The position numbers and the translations under genes are program-made. Positions 7,555-16,104 of a stretch of DNA of 64,000 nucleotides are shown piece by piece. Source of the DNA: Nocardia arthritidis NBRC 100137 (GTDB lineage: Bacteria > Actinomycetota > Actinomycetes > Mycobacteriales > Mycobacteriaceae). The notes under the pieces are model-generated. The model had not been told where the DNA came from. It saw only the letters and a list, made by a program, of their open reading frames with translations, and did no database searches. Location of the stretch: the NCBI RefSeq assembly GCF_001612765.1, contig NZ_BDBB01000005.1:186001-250000 (forward strand), read 5' to 3'. Within the stretch, counting starts at the first letter, position 1; every line of letters begins with the position of its first letter.

Positions 7555-8652
7555 TCACAGATCGAGCACGAGGCGTCCGCCATCGGCGCGCGAGACGCAG
7601 ACGAGCATCGCGCCCGCCTCGCGTTCGGCGGCGGTGAGCACGCTGTCGCGGTGGTCGGGTTCGCCGGCCAGGACCCGGACTTTGCACGTGCGGCAGAAGC
7701 CCTGCCTGCACGAGTACGGACGGTCGGGCCGGGACGCGAGGACGGCGTCGAGCGCGGTGTGCGTCGCATCGACCTCGACGACCTCCCCGGTGGAGGCGAA
7801 TTGGATTTCGAACGGCTTGCCGTTCACGATCGGCGGTGGCGAGAACCGCTCGGAATGCAGTTCCACGGACGGCATTTCCCGCACGCCGCCGGCGATCACG
7901 CCGATCATCGGCGCCGGACCGCAGCTGTAGACCGCGGTATCGGGACCGACGCCTGGCAGCAGGGCGCCCGCGTCGGGAAGCCCGTGCTCGTCGTCGGTGC
8001 GCACCACGACCCGGTCGCCGAAGCCCACGATCTCGTCGAGGAACGGCAGCGTGGCGCGGTTGCGCCCGGTGTACACCATCGACCACTCGATGCCGAGCCG
8101 GTGCGCCAGCCTGGCCATGGGCAGGATCGGCGTGACGCCGATGCCGCCCGCGACGAAATGCAGTCGCCTCGCCGGAGATCCGTGGCCGGGCACGGCGAAG
8201 GGGAACGCGTTACGTGGACCGCGCACCACGATCGGCGAGCCCACCGGGAGGGAGTCGTGCACCTCCACCGAGCCACCGCCGCCTTCCGGGATCCGGCGCA
8301 CCGCCACCCGGTAGGCGCGGACATCGGCCGGGTCGCCGCACAGCGAGTACTGGCGCAGGCGGCCGGATGGGAGTTCGAGGTCGAGGTGGGCGCCGGGACG
8401 CCAAGGCGGCAGGGCGCGTCCGTCGGGGGCGGCCAGCCGCAGGCTTACCACGTCCTGGTCGTGCGCCTCGATCCGGCGTTCGGTGACCACCAGCGCCAGC
8501 CGCCGGTCGTCCACCTTCGGACGAGGATCGCGCCGGTTGACCAGCGTGGTCCAGCGCAATCGCGCCGAGGCGACCGCGTCGAACACCCGCACGGTGCGAT
8601 CGACCTCGCGCCTGCCGAACAGATCCGCGGGCAGGTGGTCGGGGATGGTCAC
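7555..8652 (-). CDS. Ferredoxin-type reductase with C-terminal 2Fe-2S domain
   Basis: 365 aa from GTG at 8652. The order is an FAD/FMN-binding barrel with RQYSL, an NAD-binding domain with GGIGVTPILPMA, then a plant-type 2Fe-2S domain with C-x4-C-x2-C (SCRQGFCRTC) and a distal Cys in MLVCVS. It thus carries electrons from NAD(P)H through flavin to an iron-sulphur cluster, and would serve an oxygenase-type partner. An N-terminal extension of about 45 residues precedes the barrel. The GTG overlaps the stop of the upstream ferritin-like gene by 4 nt, implying translational coupling, and ephD follows 29 bp downstream. Confidence 0.88.
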   Translation of the reverse strand: MTIPDHLPADLFGRREVDRTVRVFDAVASARLRWTTLVNRRDPRPKVDDRRLALVVTERRIEAHDQDVVSLRLAAPDGRALPPWRPGAHLDLELPSGRLRQYSLCGDPADVRAYRVAVRRIPEGGGGSVEVHDSLPVGSPIVVRGPRNAFPFAVPGHGSPARRLHFVAGGIGVTPILPMARLAHRLGIEWSMVYTGRNRATLPFLDEIVGFGDRVVVRTDDEHGLPDAGALLPGVGPDTAVYSCGPAPMIGVIAGGVREMPSVELHSERFSPPPIVNGKPFEIQFASTGEVVEVDATHTALDAVLASRPDRPYSCRQGFCRTCKVRVLAGEPDHRDSVLTAAEREAGAMLVCVSRADGGRLVLDL

Positions 8653-9551
8653 GAGGCAATCGCCCGTGCCGCCGGGGATTTGGCCAGGTAGGCCACCGCC
8701 TGCGCGGTGGAGCCGACCGACTCCGGGTTGTAGCCCGGCTCGAAAGTGCTCAGTGCGCTCCACAGCAGCGAGGGGACGCCGGGCAACGCGCCGCGCCACA
8801 TCGCGCCGAAGACTCTCGCCAGCAACCGGGGATAACCGAGGTCGGGCAGATCCCGGTCCTGGTGGACCAGGAACTTGGTGCCGCGCACCACCAAGGTCAG
8901 GAAGATCGGGAACACCAGCAGCATCAACCCGGCGCGCCGCAGGTAGCCGGCGCCGAAGTAGACGGCCACGTCGTGCGCGACGTGCCGGTGCTCGACCTCT
9001 TCGGCCCCGTGCCAGCGAAACAGGTCGGCCATGCGCGGGTCGGCGCCGAACCGCTCCAGATCCGCGTTGAGCACCCAATCGCCGAGGTAGGCGAAGAAGT
9101 GCTCCAGGCAGGCGATGAAAGCCAGCCGCTCGACCAGGACCTGTCGTTCGGCCACGCCGTCCACATCACGCGGCCCGAGCGTGCGGCGGAACAGGTATTC
9201 GGCCTGCCGCAGATAGGGCTCCGGATCGATGCCGTGCGCGGCGAGCACCTCGTGCAGCACCTTGTCATGCGTCTCGGCGTGCATCGATTCCTGACCGATG
9301 AACCCGAGCATCGCCTCGCGCAGCTTCTCGTCCCGCACATACGGCAGCGCTTCGGCGTACGCGGCGCAGAACATGCGCTCACCTTCGGGCAGCAACAGAT
9401 TGAGCGAGTTGATCAGGTGCGAGGCGATGGGCTCGGTCGGCATCCAGCGCAGCGGCGTGTCCGACCAGTCGAAGCGCACGTTGCGGGCGTGCAGCGCCAC
9501 CGCGCCCGGGTCGGTGTCGGGCCGCCGCCCTGCCCTGCGAAGTAGCTTCAT
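8649..9551 (-). CDS. PF10118-type metal-dependent protein with ferritin-like di-iron motifs
   Basis: 300 aa from the ATG at 9551, preceded by GGAG. The family is generally annotated as metal-dependent hydrolase, but the helical sequence has the carboxylate pattern of a di-iron four-helix bundle: E in LLPEGERMF, E-x-x-H in GQESMHAETH, E-H in ACLEHFFAYL and E-x-x-H in AEEVEHRHVAHD. A hydrophobic stretch (LMLLVFPIFLTLVVRG) lies in the C-terminal half. Being first in an operon with a 2Fe-2S reductase (4-nt overlap) and EphD, it may be an iron-dependent oxygenase rather than a hydrolase; that is inference. It is divergent from a wax ester synthase gene. Confidence 0.75.
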   Translation of the reverse strand: MKLLRRAGRRPDTDPGAVALHARNVRFDWSDTPLRWMPTEPIASHLINSLNLLLPEGERMFCAAYAEALPYVRDEKLREAMLGFIGQESMHAETHDKVLHEVLAAHGIDPEPYLRQAEYLFRRTLGPRDVDGVAERQVLVERLAFIACLEHFFAYLGDWVLNADLERFGADPRMADLFRWHGAEEVEHRHVAHDVAVYFGAGYLRRAGLMLLVFPIFLTLVVRGTKFLVHQDRDLPDLGYPRLLARVFGAMWRGALPGVPSLLWSALSTFEPGYNPESVGSTAQAVAYLAKSPAARAIAS

Positions 9552-9720
9552 CGATACTCCTCGATCCGCACGCGCCCGTACCCGTCGCGCGTTTCCTACA
9601 TATCCGTAGCAAGCATCATACACATATATGGAACCTTCGGTAACACACAAAACGGATGCTCGTCGCTGTACGGTGACACCACTTCGCAACAGTCGTCACA
9701 CCGGCCGCCATCACCCCAAA

Positions 9721-9738
9721 ACTAGAACATGTTCTAGT
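9721..9738. promoter_or_regulatory. 18-bp perfect palindrome, probable TetR-type operator
   Basis: ACTAGAACATGTTCTAGT is a perfect 18-bp palindrome ending 11 bp before the ATG of the wax ester synthase gene, overlapping its ribosome-binding region. Its core TAGAAC-N2-GTTCTA recurs at 12122-12135. Size and symmetry fit a TetR-family dimer; no cognate regulator lies next to it. Confidence 0.7.
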
Positions 9739-9749
9739 AGGATTTCGCT

Positions 9750-11141
9750 ATGGAACGATTGACCGGATTGGATGCCAGCTTTCTCTACTTGGAAACCGGA
9801 ACCCAGCATCTGCACGTCTGCGCACTGCTGATCCTCGACCCGTCGTCGGGTGATTACTCATTCGAGGGCTTCAAAGCCGAACTGGCCCGGCGGATTCCGC
9901 TGATTCCGCAGATGCGCCGCCGCGTGTACGAGGTGCCGTTGAATCTCGACCATCCCGTCTGGGTGGAGGACGCGGATTTCGACCTCGACTACCACGTGCG
10001 CCGGATCGCGATCGCGCCCCCGGCCGGGCGCCGGGAACTCGCCGAACTCGTCGGGGACATCGCCAGCCGTCCCATGGACCGCGACCGCCCGCTGTGGGAG
10101 ATGTCGGTGGTGGAAGGTCTCGACGACGGGAAGGTCGCGGTGGTCTGCAAATACCATCACGCCGCCGTGGACGGCATCACCGGCGCCAACCTGATGTTGC
10201 ACCTGTGCGACCCGGAACCGGGCGCCGCCAAAGAGGTGCCCGACCAGCGGTGGCGCCCGGACCCGAAACCGAACGACTGGCGACTGCTGGCCGAGGCGGT
10301 GGTGAAGTTCCCGACCCGGGCGGGCATCGTCGGCATGCTGCCGAAAACCGTCGGTGTCGTCGCCGGCTTCGCGCAGCGCCGCCGCAAGAACAAGGCGGGC
10401 ATGGCGGTACCGTTCTCCGCTCCCCGCACGCCCTTCAATCTCGCCATCACCCCGCATCGCGCCGTCGCGTTCACCGACGCCGAACTCGACGCCATCAAGG
10501 AGATCCGCTCAGCGTTCGGCGTCAAGGTGAACGACGTGGTGCTCACCGTCGTCGCCGGTGCGCTGCGCACCTATCTGGCCGGACGCGACGAATTGCCGGA
10601 CCGCTCGCTCATCGCCTCCGTGCCGGTGTCCGTGCACGAGTCGACCCGGCACACCGCGGGCGTCAACAAGGTCTCCGCGCTGTTCGCGACGCTCGGCACC
10701 GACATCGCCGACCCGGTGGAACGCTTGCGCGAGGTGGCCGAGGCCAATCGCGGGGCCAAGGAAGAGCATGAGGTGATAGGTGCGGACTTCCTGCAGGACT
10801 GGTCGAAATATGCTCCGCCGAACACCTTTCGGCTCGCGGCGCGGATGTACTCGTCGCTCAAGCTGGCGGAGGTGCACCCCGTGGTGCACAACCTGGTGGT
10901 GTCCAACGTGCCCGGTCCCCCGATGCCGCTGTACTTCCTCGGCTTCCGGGTGGACGGGATGTACCCGTTCGGGCCGGTGTTCCACGGCGCGGGCCTGACG
11001 GTGACCGTGCTGTCGAACAACGACAAGCTGAACTTCGGTTTCATCGCCTGCAAGGAACTGGTGCCCGACATCGGGGCGCTCACCGACGCCGTTCCCGGCG
11101 TGGTCTCCGAATTGCTCTCCGCGGCACGGACATCGGGCTGA
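9750..11141 (+). CDS. Wax ester synthase / diacylglycerol acyltransferase (WS/DGAT)
   Basis: 463 aa, the normal length. The enzyme joins acyl-CoA to diacylglycerol or fatty alcohol to make storage triacylglycerol or wax esters at the membrane or lipid droplet. The catalytic HHxxxDG motif is intact (KYHHAAVDGITG, about residues 133-144), and the family start MERLTGLDASFLYLET and the C-terminal segment NLVVSNVPGPPMPLYFLG are present. The gene stands alone, divergent from the di-iron/reductase/ephD operon, with a perfect palindrome just upstream of its start, so it is likely repressed by an unlinked TetR-type protein. It converges with a hydrolase gene 47 bp away. Confidence 0.93.
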   Translation: MERLTGLDASFLYLETGTQHLHVCALLILDPSSGDYSFEGFKAELARRIPLIPQMRRRVYEVPLNLDHPVWVEDADFDLDYHVRRIAIAPPAGRRELAELVGDIASRPMDRDRPLWEMSVVEGLDDGKVAVVCKYHHAAVDGITGANLMLHLCDPEPGAAKEVPDQRWRPDPKPNDWRLLAEAVVKFPTRAGIVGMLPKTVGVVAGFAQRRRKNKAGMAVPFSAPRTPFNLAITPHRAVAFTDAELDAIKEIRSAFGVKVNDVVLTVVAGALRTYLAGRDELPDRSLIASVPVSVHESTRHTAGVNKVSALFATLGTDIADPVERLREVAEANRGAKEEHEVIGADFLQDWSKYAPPNTFRLAARMYSSLKLAEVHPVVHNLVVSNVPGPPMPLYFLGFRVDGMYPFGPVFHGAGLTVTVLSNNDKLNFGFIACKELVPDIGALTDAVPGVVSELLSAARTSG

Positions 11142-11188
11142 GTGCCGGTCGACTGTCCGCCATCGCCGCCGGACAGGACCGAGCACCG

Positions 11189-12085
11189 TCAGATCTTCGC
11201 CGCGACGGCCTCGCAGGCTTCGAGCAACACCGGCACGAAACGATCGGCCTCGAGCACGCAACACGCGTGCCCCGCCGCGACACGGTGCATGCTCGCCCCC
11301 GGGATCATGGTCGCCATCTCGACCTGCCGGTAGAGCGGGACCGCCCGGTCCCGGGTCGTGACGACCACGGCGGTCGGCATCGTCAGACTGCACAGCCACG
11401 CGGTCGCGTCGAAGCGCCCGACCGCGGCGAGCACCTGGGTGAGCGCCCAACCACTGGTACTGCGAAACTCGCCCAGTGCCCAGCGATCCAATCGCCCCGG
11501 CGTCCAGGTGACCACCGGGAGCTCGGGCAGACGCCCGGCGAGCCTCTCGGCACGGCGGTAGGAGTAGGGCCCCACCGCGGCGGCCAAGGTTGCGAACGTT
11601 CGGTGAAAAGCGTGTTCGCGCCATTTCTCGCGGAACCGATAGGGCGTCGCGCAGAGCACCAGCCCGCTCACCCGATCCGGATGGCGATGCGCCGCCAGCA
11701 GGCCGACGATCCCGCCCAAGGAGAATCCCGTGCAGATGGCCCGGTCCAGCCGCAGTGCTTCGAGCACGGCCACCACGTCGTCGGCGCAGTCCTCCAGGGT
11801 GAACCGCTCGGAGCGGATGCCGCGCCCGTGCCAGCGCTGGTCGAACAGGATCACCCGGTACCGCTGCGCCAGCGCCGCCAGCGACGGGAACCAGGTGAGG
11901 TACGCGGTGCAGGCCGTGGCGTGCAGCAGCACAAGTGCGGGCGCGTCTTCCGGGCCCGGGATTTCGACCACGTAGGTCCGGCCCCGGCCCGGCAGTTCGA
12001 CCAGGCGGCCACCGGGCACCTCGGCGATGTCGGGCACCCGGAAACGTCCACCCAACCGCGTCGCGCTTCGGCCGGGGTTCGTCAT
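11189..12085 (-). CDS. Alpha/beta-fold hydrolase
   Basis: 298 aa. The nucleophile elbow is GFSLGG with S122. The oxyanion segment is LLHATACT, where the usual HG is followed by unusual residues, and the probable catalytic His lies in VAAGHACCVLEADRF near the end. The fold is typical of esterases or C-C hydrolases acting on lipids or aromatics; the substrate is unknown. The promoter region contains a TAGAAC-N2-GTTCTA palindrome 37 bp upstream of the start, the same core found in front of the neighbouring wax ester synthase gene, which suggests common control. It is divergent from the FabG3-type gene. Confidence 0.82.
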   Translation of the reverse strand: MTNPGRSATRLGGRFRVPDIAEVPGGRLVELPGRGRTYVVEIPGPEDAPALVLLHATACTAYLTWFPSLAALAQRYRVILFDQRWHGRGIRSERFTLEDCADDVVAVLEALRLDRAICTGFSLGGIVGLLAAHRHPDRVSGLVLCATPYRFREKWREHAFHRTFATLAAAVGPYSYRRAERLAGRLPELPVVTWTPGRLDRWALGEFRSTSGWALTQVLAAVGRFDATAWLCSLTMPTAVVVTTRDRAVPLYRQVEMATMIPGASMHRVAAGHACCVLEADRFVPVLLEACEAVAAKI

Positions 12086-12121
12086 GACGCACCTCCCGAG
12101 CGGTCACACCGTGGCACGTTT

Positions 12122-12135
12122 TAGAACGCGTTCTA
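12122..12135. promoter_or_regulatory. 14-bp perfect palindrome TAGAACGCGTTCTA
   Basis: A perfect palindrome, 37 bp upstream of the hydrolase start on the minus strand and 125 bp upstream of the FabG3-type start. It shares the arms TAGAAC/GTTCTA with the site at 9721-9738 and differs only in the central two bases. It is probably the same TetR-type operator. Confidence 0.65.
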
Positions 12136-12216
12136 CACGATCATGACACATCTGCGCGCGACTCCCCAGCGATTACCTGGATTACTGTCGCGAGACGCGT
12201 CGGCACAAGGCGCATT

Positions 12217-12234
12217 TCTGTAACGTGTTACAGA
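12217..12234. promoter_or_regulatory. Inverted repeat TCTGTAAC-GT-GTTACAGA
   Basis: Eight-base arms around a GT centre, ending 25 bp before the ATG of the FabG3-type dehydrogenase. The arms (GTAAC/GTTAC core) differ from the TAGAAC type nearby, so a second regulator is implied. The even-length dyad fits a TetR-type dimer. Confidence 0.65.
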
Positions 12235-12259
12235 CAATTCGAGAGACGGAGGTACCCCG

Positions 12260-13003
12260 ATGGGGCGGTTGACCGGCAAAGTGGCGTTGATCAGCGGCGG
12301 AGCGCGCGGCATGGGCGCGGCGCACGCCAGGGCACTGGTCGCCGAGGACGCGCGCGTGGTGCTGGGCGACGTGCTCGACAACGAGGGCGCCGCGGTCGCC
12401 GCGGAACTCGGCGACAACGCCACCTACGTCCACCTCGACGTGCGCGAGCCGGGCGACTGGCGCAAGTCCGTCGACGAGGCGGTACAGCGGTTCGGGTCGC
12501 TGAGTGTCCTGGTGAACAACGCGGGCATCGTGAACGGCAACCTGCTCGTCGCGTTCGAACTGGCCGAATGGCAGCGGATCATCGACATCAACCTCACCGG
12601 CACGTTCCTCGGCATGCAGGCCGCCACGCCCGCGATGATCGAGGCGGGCGGCGGCTCGATCATCAACATCTCCTCCGTCGAGGGCATGCGCGGCAGCCCT
12701 GGCCTGCACGGCTACACGGCCACCAAGTTCGCCGTGCGGGGGCTCACCAAATCCACCGCGCTCGAGCTGGCGCAGTACAAGATCCGGGTGAATTCCGTGC
12801 ATCCCGGCATGATCCGCACTCCGATGACGGAGAACATCCCCGAGGACTTCCTGCAGATCCCGCTCGGTCGCGCCGCCGACCCGGCCGAGGTCTCCGCGCT
12901 GGTGACCTATCTGGCCAGCGACGAGTCGTCGTACTCCACCGGCGCCGAGTTCGTCATCGACGGCGGTCTCACCGTGGGCGTTCCGCACAAGAGCTTCGGC
13001 TGA
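12260..13003 (+). CDS. fabG3: FabG3-type short-chain dehydrogenase (3-alpha/20-beta-hydroxysteroid dehydrogenase family)
   Basis: 247 aa. Closely resembles M. tuberculosis Rv2002 (FabG3) as I recall it, including GGARGMGA at 13-20, D37 for NAD preference, NNAG at 86-89, S139, Y152 and K156, and the C-terminal DESSYSTGAEFVIDGG. Rv2002 is an NADH-dependent 3-alpha,20-beta-hydroxysteroid dehydrogenase, so reduction or oxidation of steroid-like ketones is expected. An AGACGGAGG ribosome site precedes the ATG. A dedicated dyad (12217-12234) sits in the promoter region. The stop is 1 bp from the stop of the convergent YdcF-family gene. Confidence 0.85.
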   Translation: MGRLTGKVALISGGARGMGAAHARALVAEDARVVLGDVLDNEGAAVAAELGDNATYVHLDVREPGDWRKSVDEAVQRFGSLSVLVNNAGIVNGNLLVAFELAEWQRIIDINLTGTFLGMQAATPAMIEAGGGSIINISSVEGMRGSPGLHGYTATKFAVRGLTKSTALELAQYKIRVNSVHPGMIRTPMTENIPEDFLQIPLGRAADPAEVSALVTYLASDESSYSTGAEFVIDGGLTVGVPHKSFG

Positions 13004-13004
13004 G

Positions 13005-14003
13005 TCATCGGCCGGTGGCCAGCAGCACGAGCGGTGGCAGCGACACCAACGCGAGGCCCGTGAGCACGTTGCTCCACTTGTAGGCCACCACCAGCGCGGC
13101 GAATTCGCGCAGGAAAGCGCTCGGCAGATAGTAGAAGGCCGTCCTGGCGCCCGTCACCTCGGCATCGAGGCGGAGGCGGCGCGCCAGGATCGCCGTGCGC
13201 AGCACGTGGAAATTGCTCGTCACCAGCACCATGCGCGTGGTGGCGCCGCGCTCGCCGAGCAGCCGCTTGGTGAAGAGCAGATTCTCCTCGGTGGTTCCCG
13301 AGCGATCCTCCAGCACCACGTGGTCTTCGGGCACTCCATGGCGGATCAGGTAGTCCGCCATCGCCGACGCCTCGGAAACCTCCTCATCGGAACCCCTACC
13401 GCCACTGGCGATCAACAGCGGGGCGCGTCCCGCATCGGCTTCGCCGCGGTAGACCTCGATCGCGCGATCCAGGCGCGCGGCCAGCAACGGCGGCACCTCG
13501 CCCTCGACCAACCCGGCGCCGTGCACCACGATCGCGTCCATCTCGGGACGGTAGGGCAGCAGGCCGTAGCAGAGCGAATACAACAGGAACGCCGCGAACA
13601 GGAACCCGACGTAGCTGATCGCCATCGTCAGCGAGGCCAGCAGCACTACCAACCAGCGATTTTCGGTCACCAAGGCGAGAGCCAGCACCACATAGGGCGC
13701 CAGCAGCCCGAAGCCGAGCCCGACCGGCAGCAGATTCGGAAGACGCCACCCCTCTCGACGCACCAGTTGCGCGCCGTTGGCGATCGACAACCCGGCGAGC
13801 ACCAAGACCAGCAGCGGCGACAGGAGCACCAACAGCGGTGCGAGCACCACCGGAAGATCCCCTTCGGCGATGCGGCCCACCGCCCACGCGCCGACGAACC
13901 CCGCCCCGAGGAGCAGCAGCACTCCGTGGCCCAGCCGCCTGCGGTCCCTGCCGAATCGCACTGCGAAGACACCGAGCAGGACCACGCCGACCAGCAGGAG
14001 CAC
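13005..14003 (-). CDS. Membrane-bound YdcF/SanA (DUF218) family protein
   Basis: 332 aa from GTG at 14003. The open frame extends to 14108, but its first 35 residues lack the hydrophobic character that starts at the GTG (VLLLVGVVLLGVFAV). Several transmembrane helices fill the first 190 residues, followed by the DUF218 domain: DAIVVHGAGL, then IASGGRGSDE, then the S-x-x-T-E-E-N segment near GTTEENLL and LVTSNFHVLR. Family members act in envelope or peptidoglycan precursor maintenance, though mechanism is unclear. A second, shorter YdcF-family protein is encoded at 28605-29285. Confidence 0.8.
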   Translation of the reverse strand: MLLLVGVVLLGVFAVRFGRDRRRLGHGVLLLLGAGFVGAWAVGRIAEGDLPVVLAPLLVLLSPLLVLVLAGLSIANGAQLVRREGWRLPNLLPVGLGFGLLAPYVVLALALVTENRWLVVLLASLTMAISYVGFLFAAFLLYSLCYGLLPYRPEMDAIVVHGAGLVEGEVPPLLAARLDRAIEVYRGEADAGRAPLLIASGGRGSDEEVSEASAMADYLIRHGVPEDHVVLEDRSGTTEENLLFTKRLLGERGATTRMVLVTSNFHVLRTAILARRLRLDAEVTGARTAFYYLPSAFLREFAALVVAYKWSNVLTGLALVSLPPLVLLATGR

Positions 14004-14200
14004 CGGGCCACGGTAGCCGACCGGGGGACAGCGCGCCCCTCCATCGACAAGCGGCGCGGCTACCTCGGCCTTTTCCGATCGTCCCCTACAGTGTGCAGGT
14101 CCGGGCATCGGTCAAAGCAACCGGCGGCCGGGAGCATTCGACTTCAGCACACCAGCGTTACGGAACAGCACGTCGTGATGAATGGGAGTCGTCGAAAACC

Positions 14201-15391
14201 ATGCTTCGATTGGTCATCGCCACCGCCGCGGCCGCGCTCTGCGTGATCACACCGCAAGCCGCAGCACAGCCGATCTATCCCGCACCCGATCCGGATCCGT
14301 TCTACGCCACCCCGGCCGGCCTGGATCGCGCCGCACCCGGCGATGTCCTCGCAGTACGGCAGATGCCCGCACTGCCGGTGTTCCCGGGCTCGACGGTCAC
14401 GATGATCAAGTTCCGCTCCACCAACTCCGTGGGCGACCCGATCGCGGCCACCACTACGGTGCTGACTCCGCCGAATCCCACCCCAGGCAGGCCGCTGCTG
14501 TCCTATCAGCACATCATCAACGCACTCGGCACCCAGTGCTCGGTATCCCGGGTGCTCTACACCAGCGATCCCAACCTGGCGGTGCGCGAAGCACCCGCGC
14601 TCAACGCCCTGCTGCTGCGCGGCTGGTCGGTCGCTCTCCCTGATCATCTGGGCCCCACCAGCGCCTACGGTGCCGCGAAACTCGGTGGCATGATCACCCT
14701 GGACGGTCTGCGCGCCGCCCGGCGGGTCGCGGAACTGGAACTGGTGGACAGCCCGATCGCCCTGCTCGGCTACTCCGGCGGAGGTATGGCGAGTTCGTGG
14801 GCGGCCGCGCTGGCGCCGACCTACGCGCCGGAACTGCCGCTGGCCGGGGTGGCCGCGGGCGGGGTGCCGATGAATCTGGTCAAGATGATCGAGGGCCTCG
14901 GTTACGCGCCGCACGCGGCATTCGGCCTCGCCTTCGCGGCGGCCCTCGGACTGGAGCGGGAGTACCCGGCACGGCTACCGGTGAGCGAGCAACTCAATTC
15001 GGTCGGATTGGCGGTCCGCAACAGGATCGCCGACAGTTGCACGAACGAAATTCTCCTGGCGGGCGCCGGACGCGGCATCGTGGACGTCGCGGCCTCGAAT
15101 TCGCTGGCCGACGACCCGCGCGCTCGCGGTGTGCTCGAGGAGAACAGTCTGGAACTCTACGACGGTATTCCGGCCGTGCCGCTCTACCAGTGGCGCGCGG
15201 AGAACGACGCGCTCATCCCGGTTGAGTCGATCGATGCCACGCTCGGGCGGTATTGCCGTGCGGGCGTGCGTGTGCAATACGAGAAATTCCTCAGCCCGGA
15301 CCATTTGTCCGCCGCCGTACTCGGAATCCCGTCCGCACTCGATTGGTTGGACGCGCGCCTGCACGACATGCCCGCACCGAGCAACTGCTGA
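14201..15391 (+). CDS. Secreted lipase (LIP family, PF03583 type)
   Basis: 396 aa from the ATG at 14201. The open frame runs further upstream, but this ATG starts a clean signal peptide (MLRLVIATAAAALC, cleavage near AAA-Q23). The mature part matches actinobacterial secretory lipases: PALPVFPGSTVTMIKFRSTN, the nucleophile GYSGGG with S192, an Asp region near VPLYQWRAENDALIP and a His in LSPDHLSAA near the C-terminus. It should hydrolyse triglycerides or esters outside the cell, and could complement the storage-lipid enzymes nearby. Cys pairs (C113 and the C-terminal cysteines) may form disulphides. A strong hairpin follows the stop. Confidence 0.85.
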   Translation: MLRLVIATAAAALCVITPQAAAQPIYPAPDPDPFYATPAGLDRAAPGDVLAVRQMPALPVFPGSTVTMIKFRSTNSVGDPIAATTTVLTPPNPTPGRPLLSYQHIINALGTQCSVSRVLYTSDPNLAVREAPALNALLLRGWSVALPDHLGPTSAYGAAKLGGMITLDGLRAARRVAELELVDSPIALLGYSGGGMASSWAAALAPTYAPELPLAGVAAGGVPMNLVKMIEGLGYAPHAAFGLAFAAALGLEREYPARLPVSEQLNSVGLAVRNRIADSCTNEILLAGAGRGIVDVAASNSLADDPRARGVLEENSLELYDGIPAVPLYQWRAENDALIPVESIDATLGRYCRAGVRVQYEKFLSPDHLSAAVLGIPSALDWLDARLHDMPAPSNC

Positions 15392-15394
15392 GGG

Positions 15395-15426
15395 CGGCCC
15401 GGCGGCGGCGATTCACCGCCGGGCCG
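15395..15426. terminator. GC-rich hairpin between convergent genes
   Basis: Arms CGGCCCGGCGG and CCGCCGGGCCG (11 bp, perfect) with a 10-nt loop. It sits 3 bp after the lipase stop and about 50 bp from the end of the convergent csbD-like gene, so it may act on both. There is no T-tract, as is common in actinobacteria. Confidence 0.7.
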
Positions 15427-15474
15427 GGCACGGATCGCTCCGCCACACCGCCACACCGGATCTCGCGGCGGGAG

Positions 15475-15726
15475 CTAGATGTCCTTGCCGCTCTCGTAGG
15501 CGTTCTGCCGCGCCTCATCGAGATCCGCGTTCGCACGGGCCTTTTCGGCCTCGGCTTCCTTCTGCGCCGCGTCCCGTTGGGACTCGGCCTTGTCCTGCTG
15601 GGCGCGACCCTCTTTCTTCAGGTTCTCGTCACCGGTGACGACGCCAGCGGCTTCCTTCGCCTTCCCCTTGATGTCCTCGACGACACCCTCGACAGCTTCC
15701 CGGGGTCCGCTCTGATGCTCCGGCAT
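15475..15726 (-). CDS. CsbD-family stress-response protein
   Basis: 83 aa from the ATG at 15726, which has a GGGAGG site 6 nt before it. The first half matches CsbD (GPREAVEGVVEDIKGKAKEA then GVVTGDENLKKEGRAQQDK). The second half is a charged Ala/Glu/Lys/Arg helix ending in GKDI, typical of actinobacterial homologues. CsbD-like proteins are abundant, hydrophilic general-stress proteins of unknown mechanism. A GGGTAT hexamer on the minus strand (15771-15766), about 40 bp upstream, resembles the -10 element of SigB/SigF-type stress sigma factors, but I see no convincing GTTT partner. Confidence 0.85.
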   Translation of the reverse strand: MPEHQSGPREAVEGVVEDIKGKAKEAAGVVTGDENLKKEGRAQQDKAESQRDAAQKEAEAEKARANADLDEARQNAYESGKDI

Positions 15727-15969
15727 CACATACCTCCCATTGATTAGTCGGCTGACATCCGCCGCATACCCGTCCGCGACGCCATCAATCGTCCTGTGAC
15801 TCCCACCACCTGCCGCGTCCACAACTGCCAGACGCCGTCATCCGACGGAGAGGACTGCGCCGTTTGGCGAATTCCCGGTGGGACGTGACTTGAATGCCAC
15901 TGGGCGGCAACGGGCCTCGTCGATACATTCGAATCGCCGAAGGCCCTGCTCACAAGGAGTCCGCCGATC

Positions 15970-16104
15970 ATGAGTTATGTCGCGCCGATACTGATCGGCG
16001 TCTTATACGCGCTGGCCATGTCGGCGATTCCCGAGCCGCATCGCCGCCGTTTCAACGCCGTCATGGTCGCCGGCGCAGGAGCCGCGTACCTCAGCGGAGG
16101 CGGA
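15970..16104 (+). pseudogene. Truncated DUF6010-family membrane protein
   Basis: The first 45 codons (MSYVAPILIGVLYALAMSAI, then PEPHRRRFNAV and AGAGAAYLSGGG) match the start of DUF6010 proteins as I know them, which run on for about 130 residues through several more helices. Here the similarity stops at the GGG. The frame continues to 16401 with Ser/Pro/Arg-rich sequence that has neither membrane helices nor family motifs. The best reading is a gene whose 3' two-thirds has been lost by deletion or replacement. An AAGGAG site before the ATG is intact. Confidence 0.6.

Noticed and set aside
6116..7930. 604-aa plus-strand frame
   Set aside because: Antisense of ephD and the reductase; no domain, His/Arg/Gly-rich composition.
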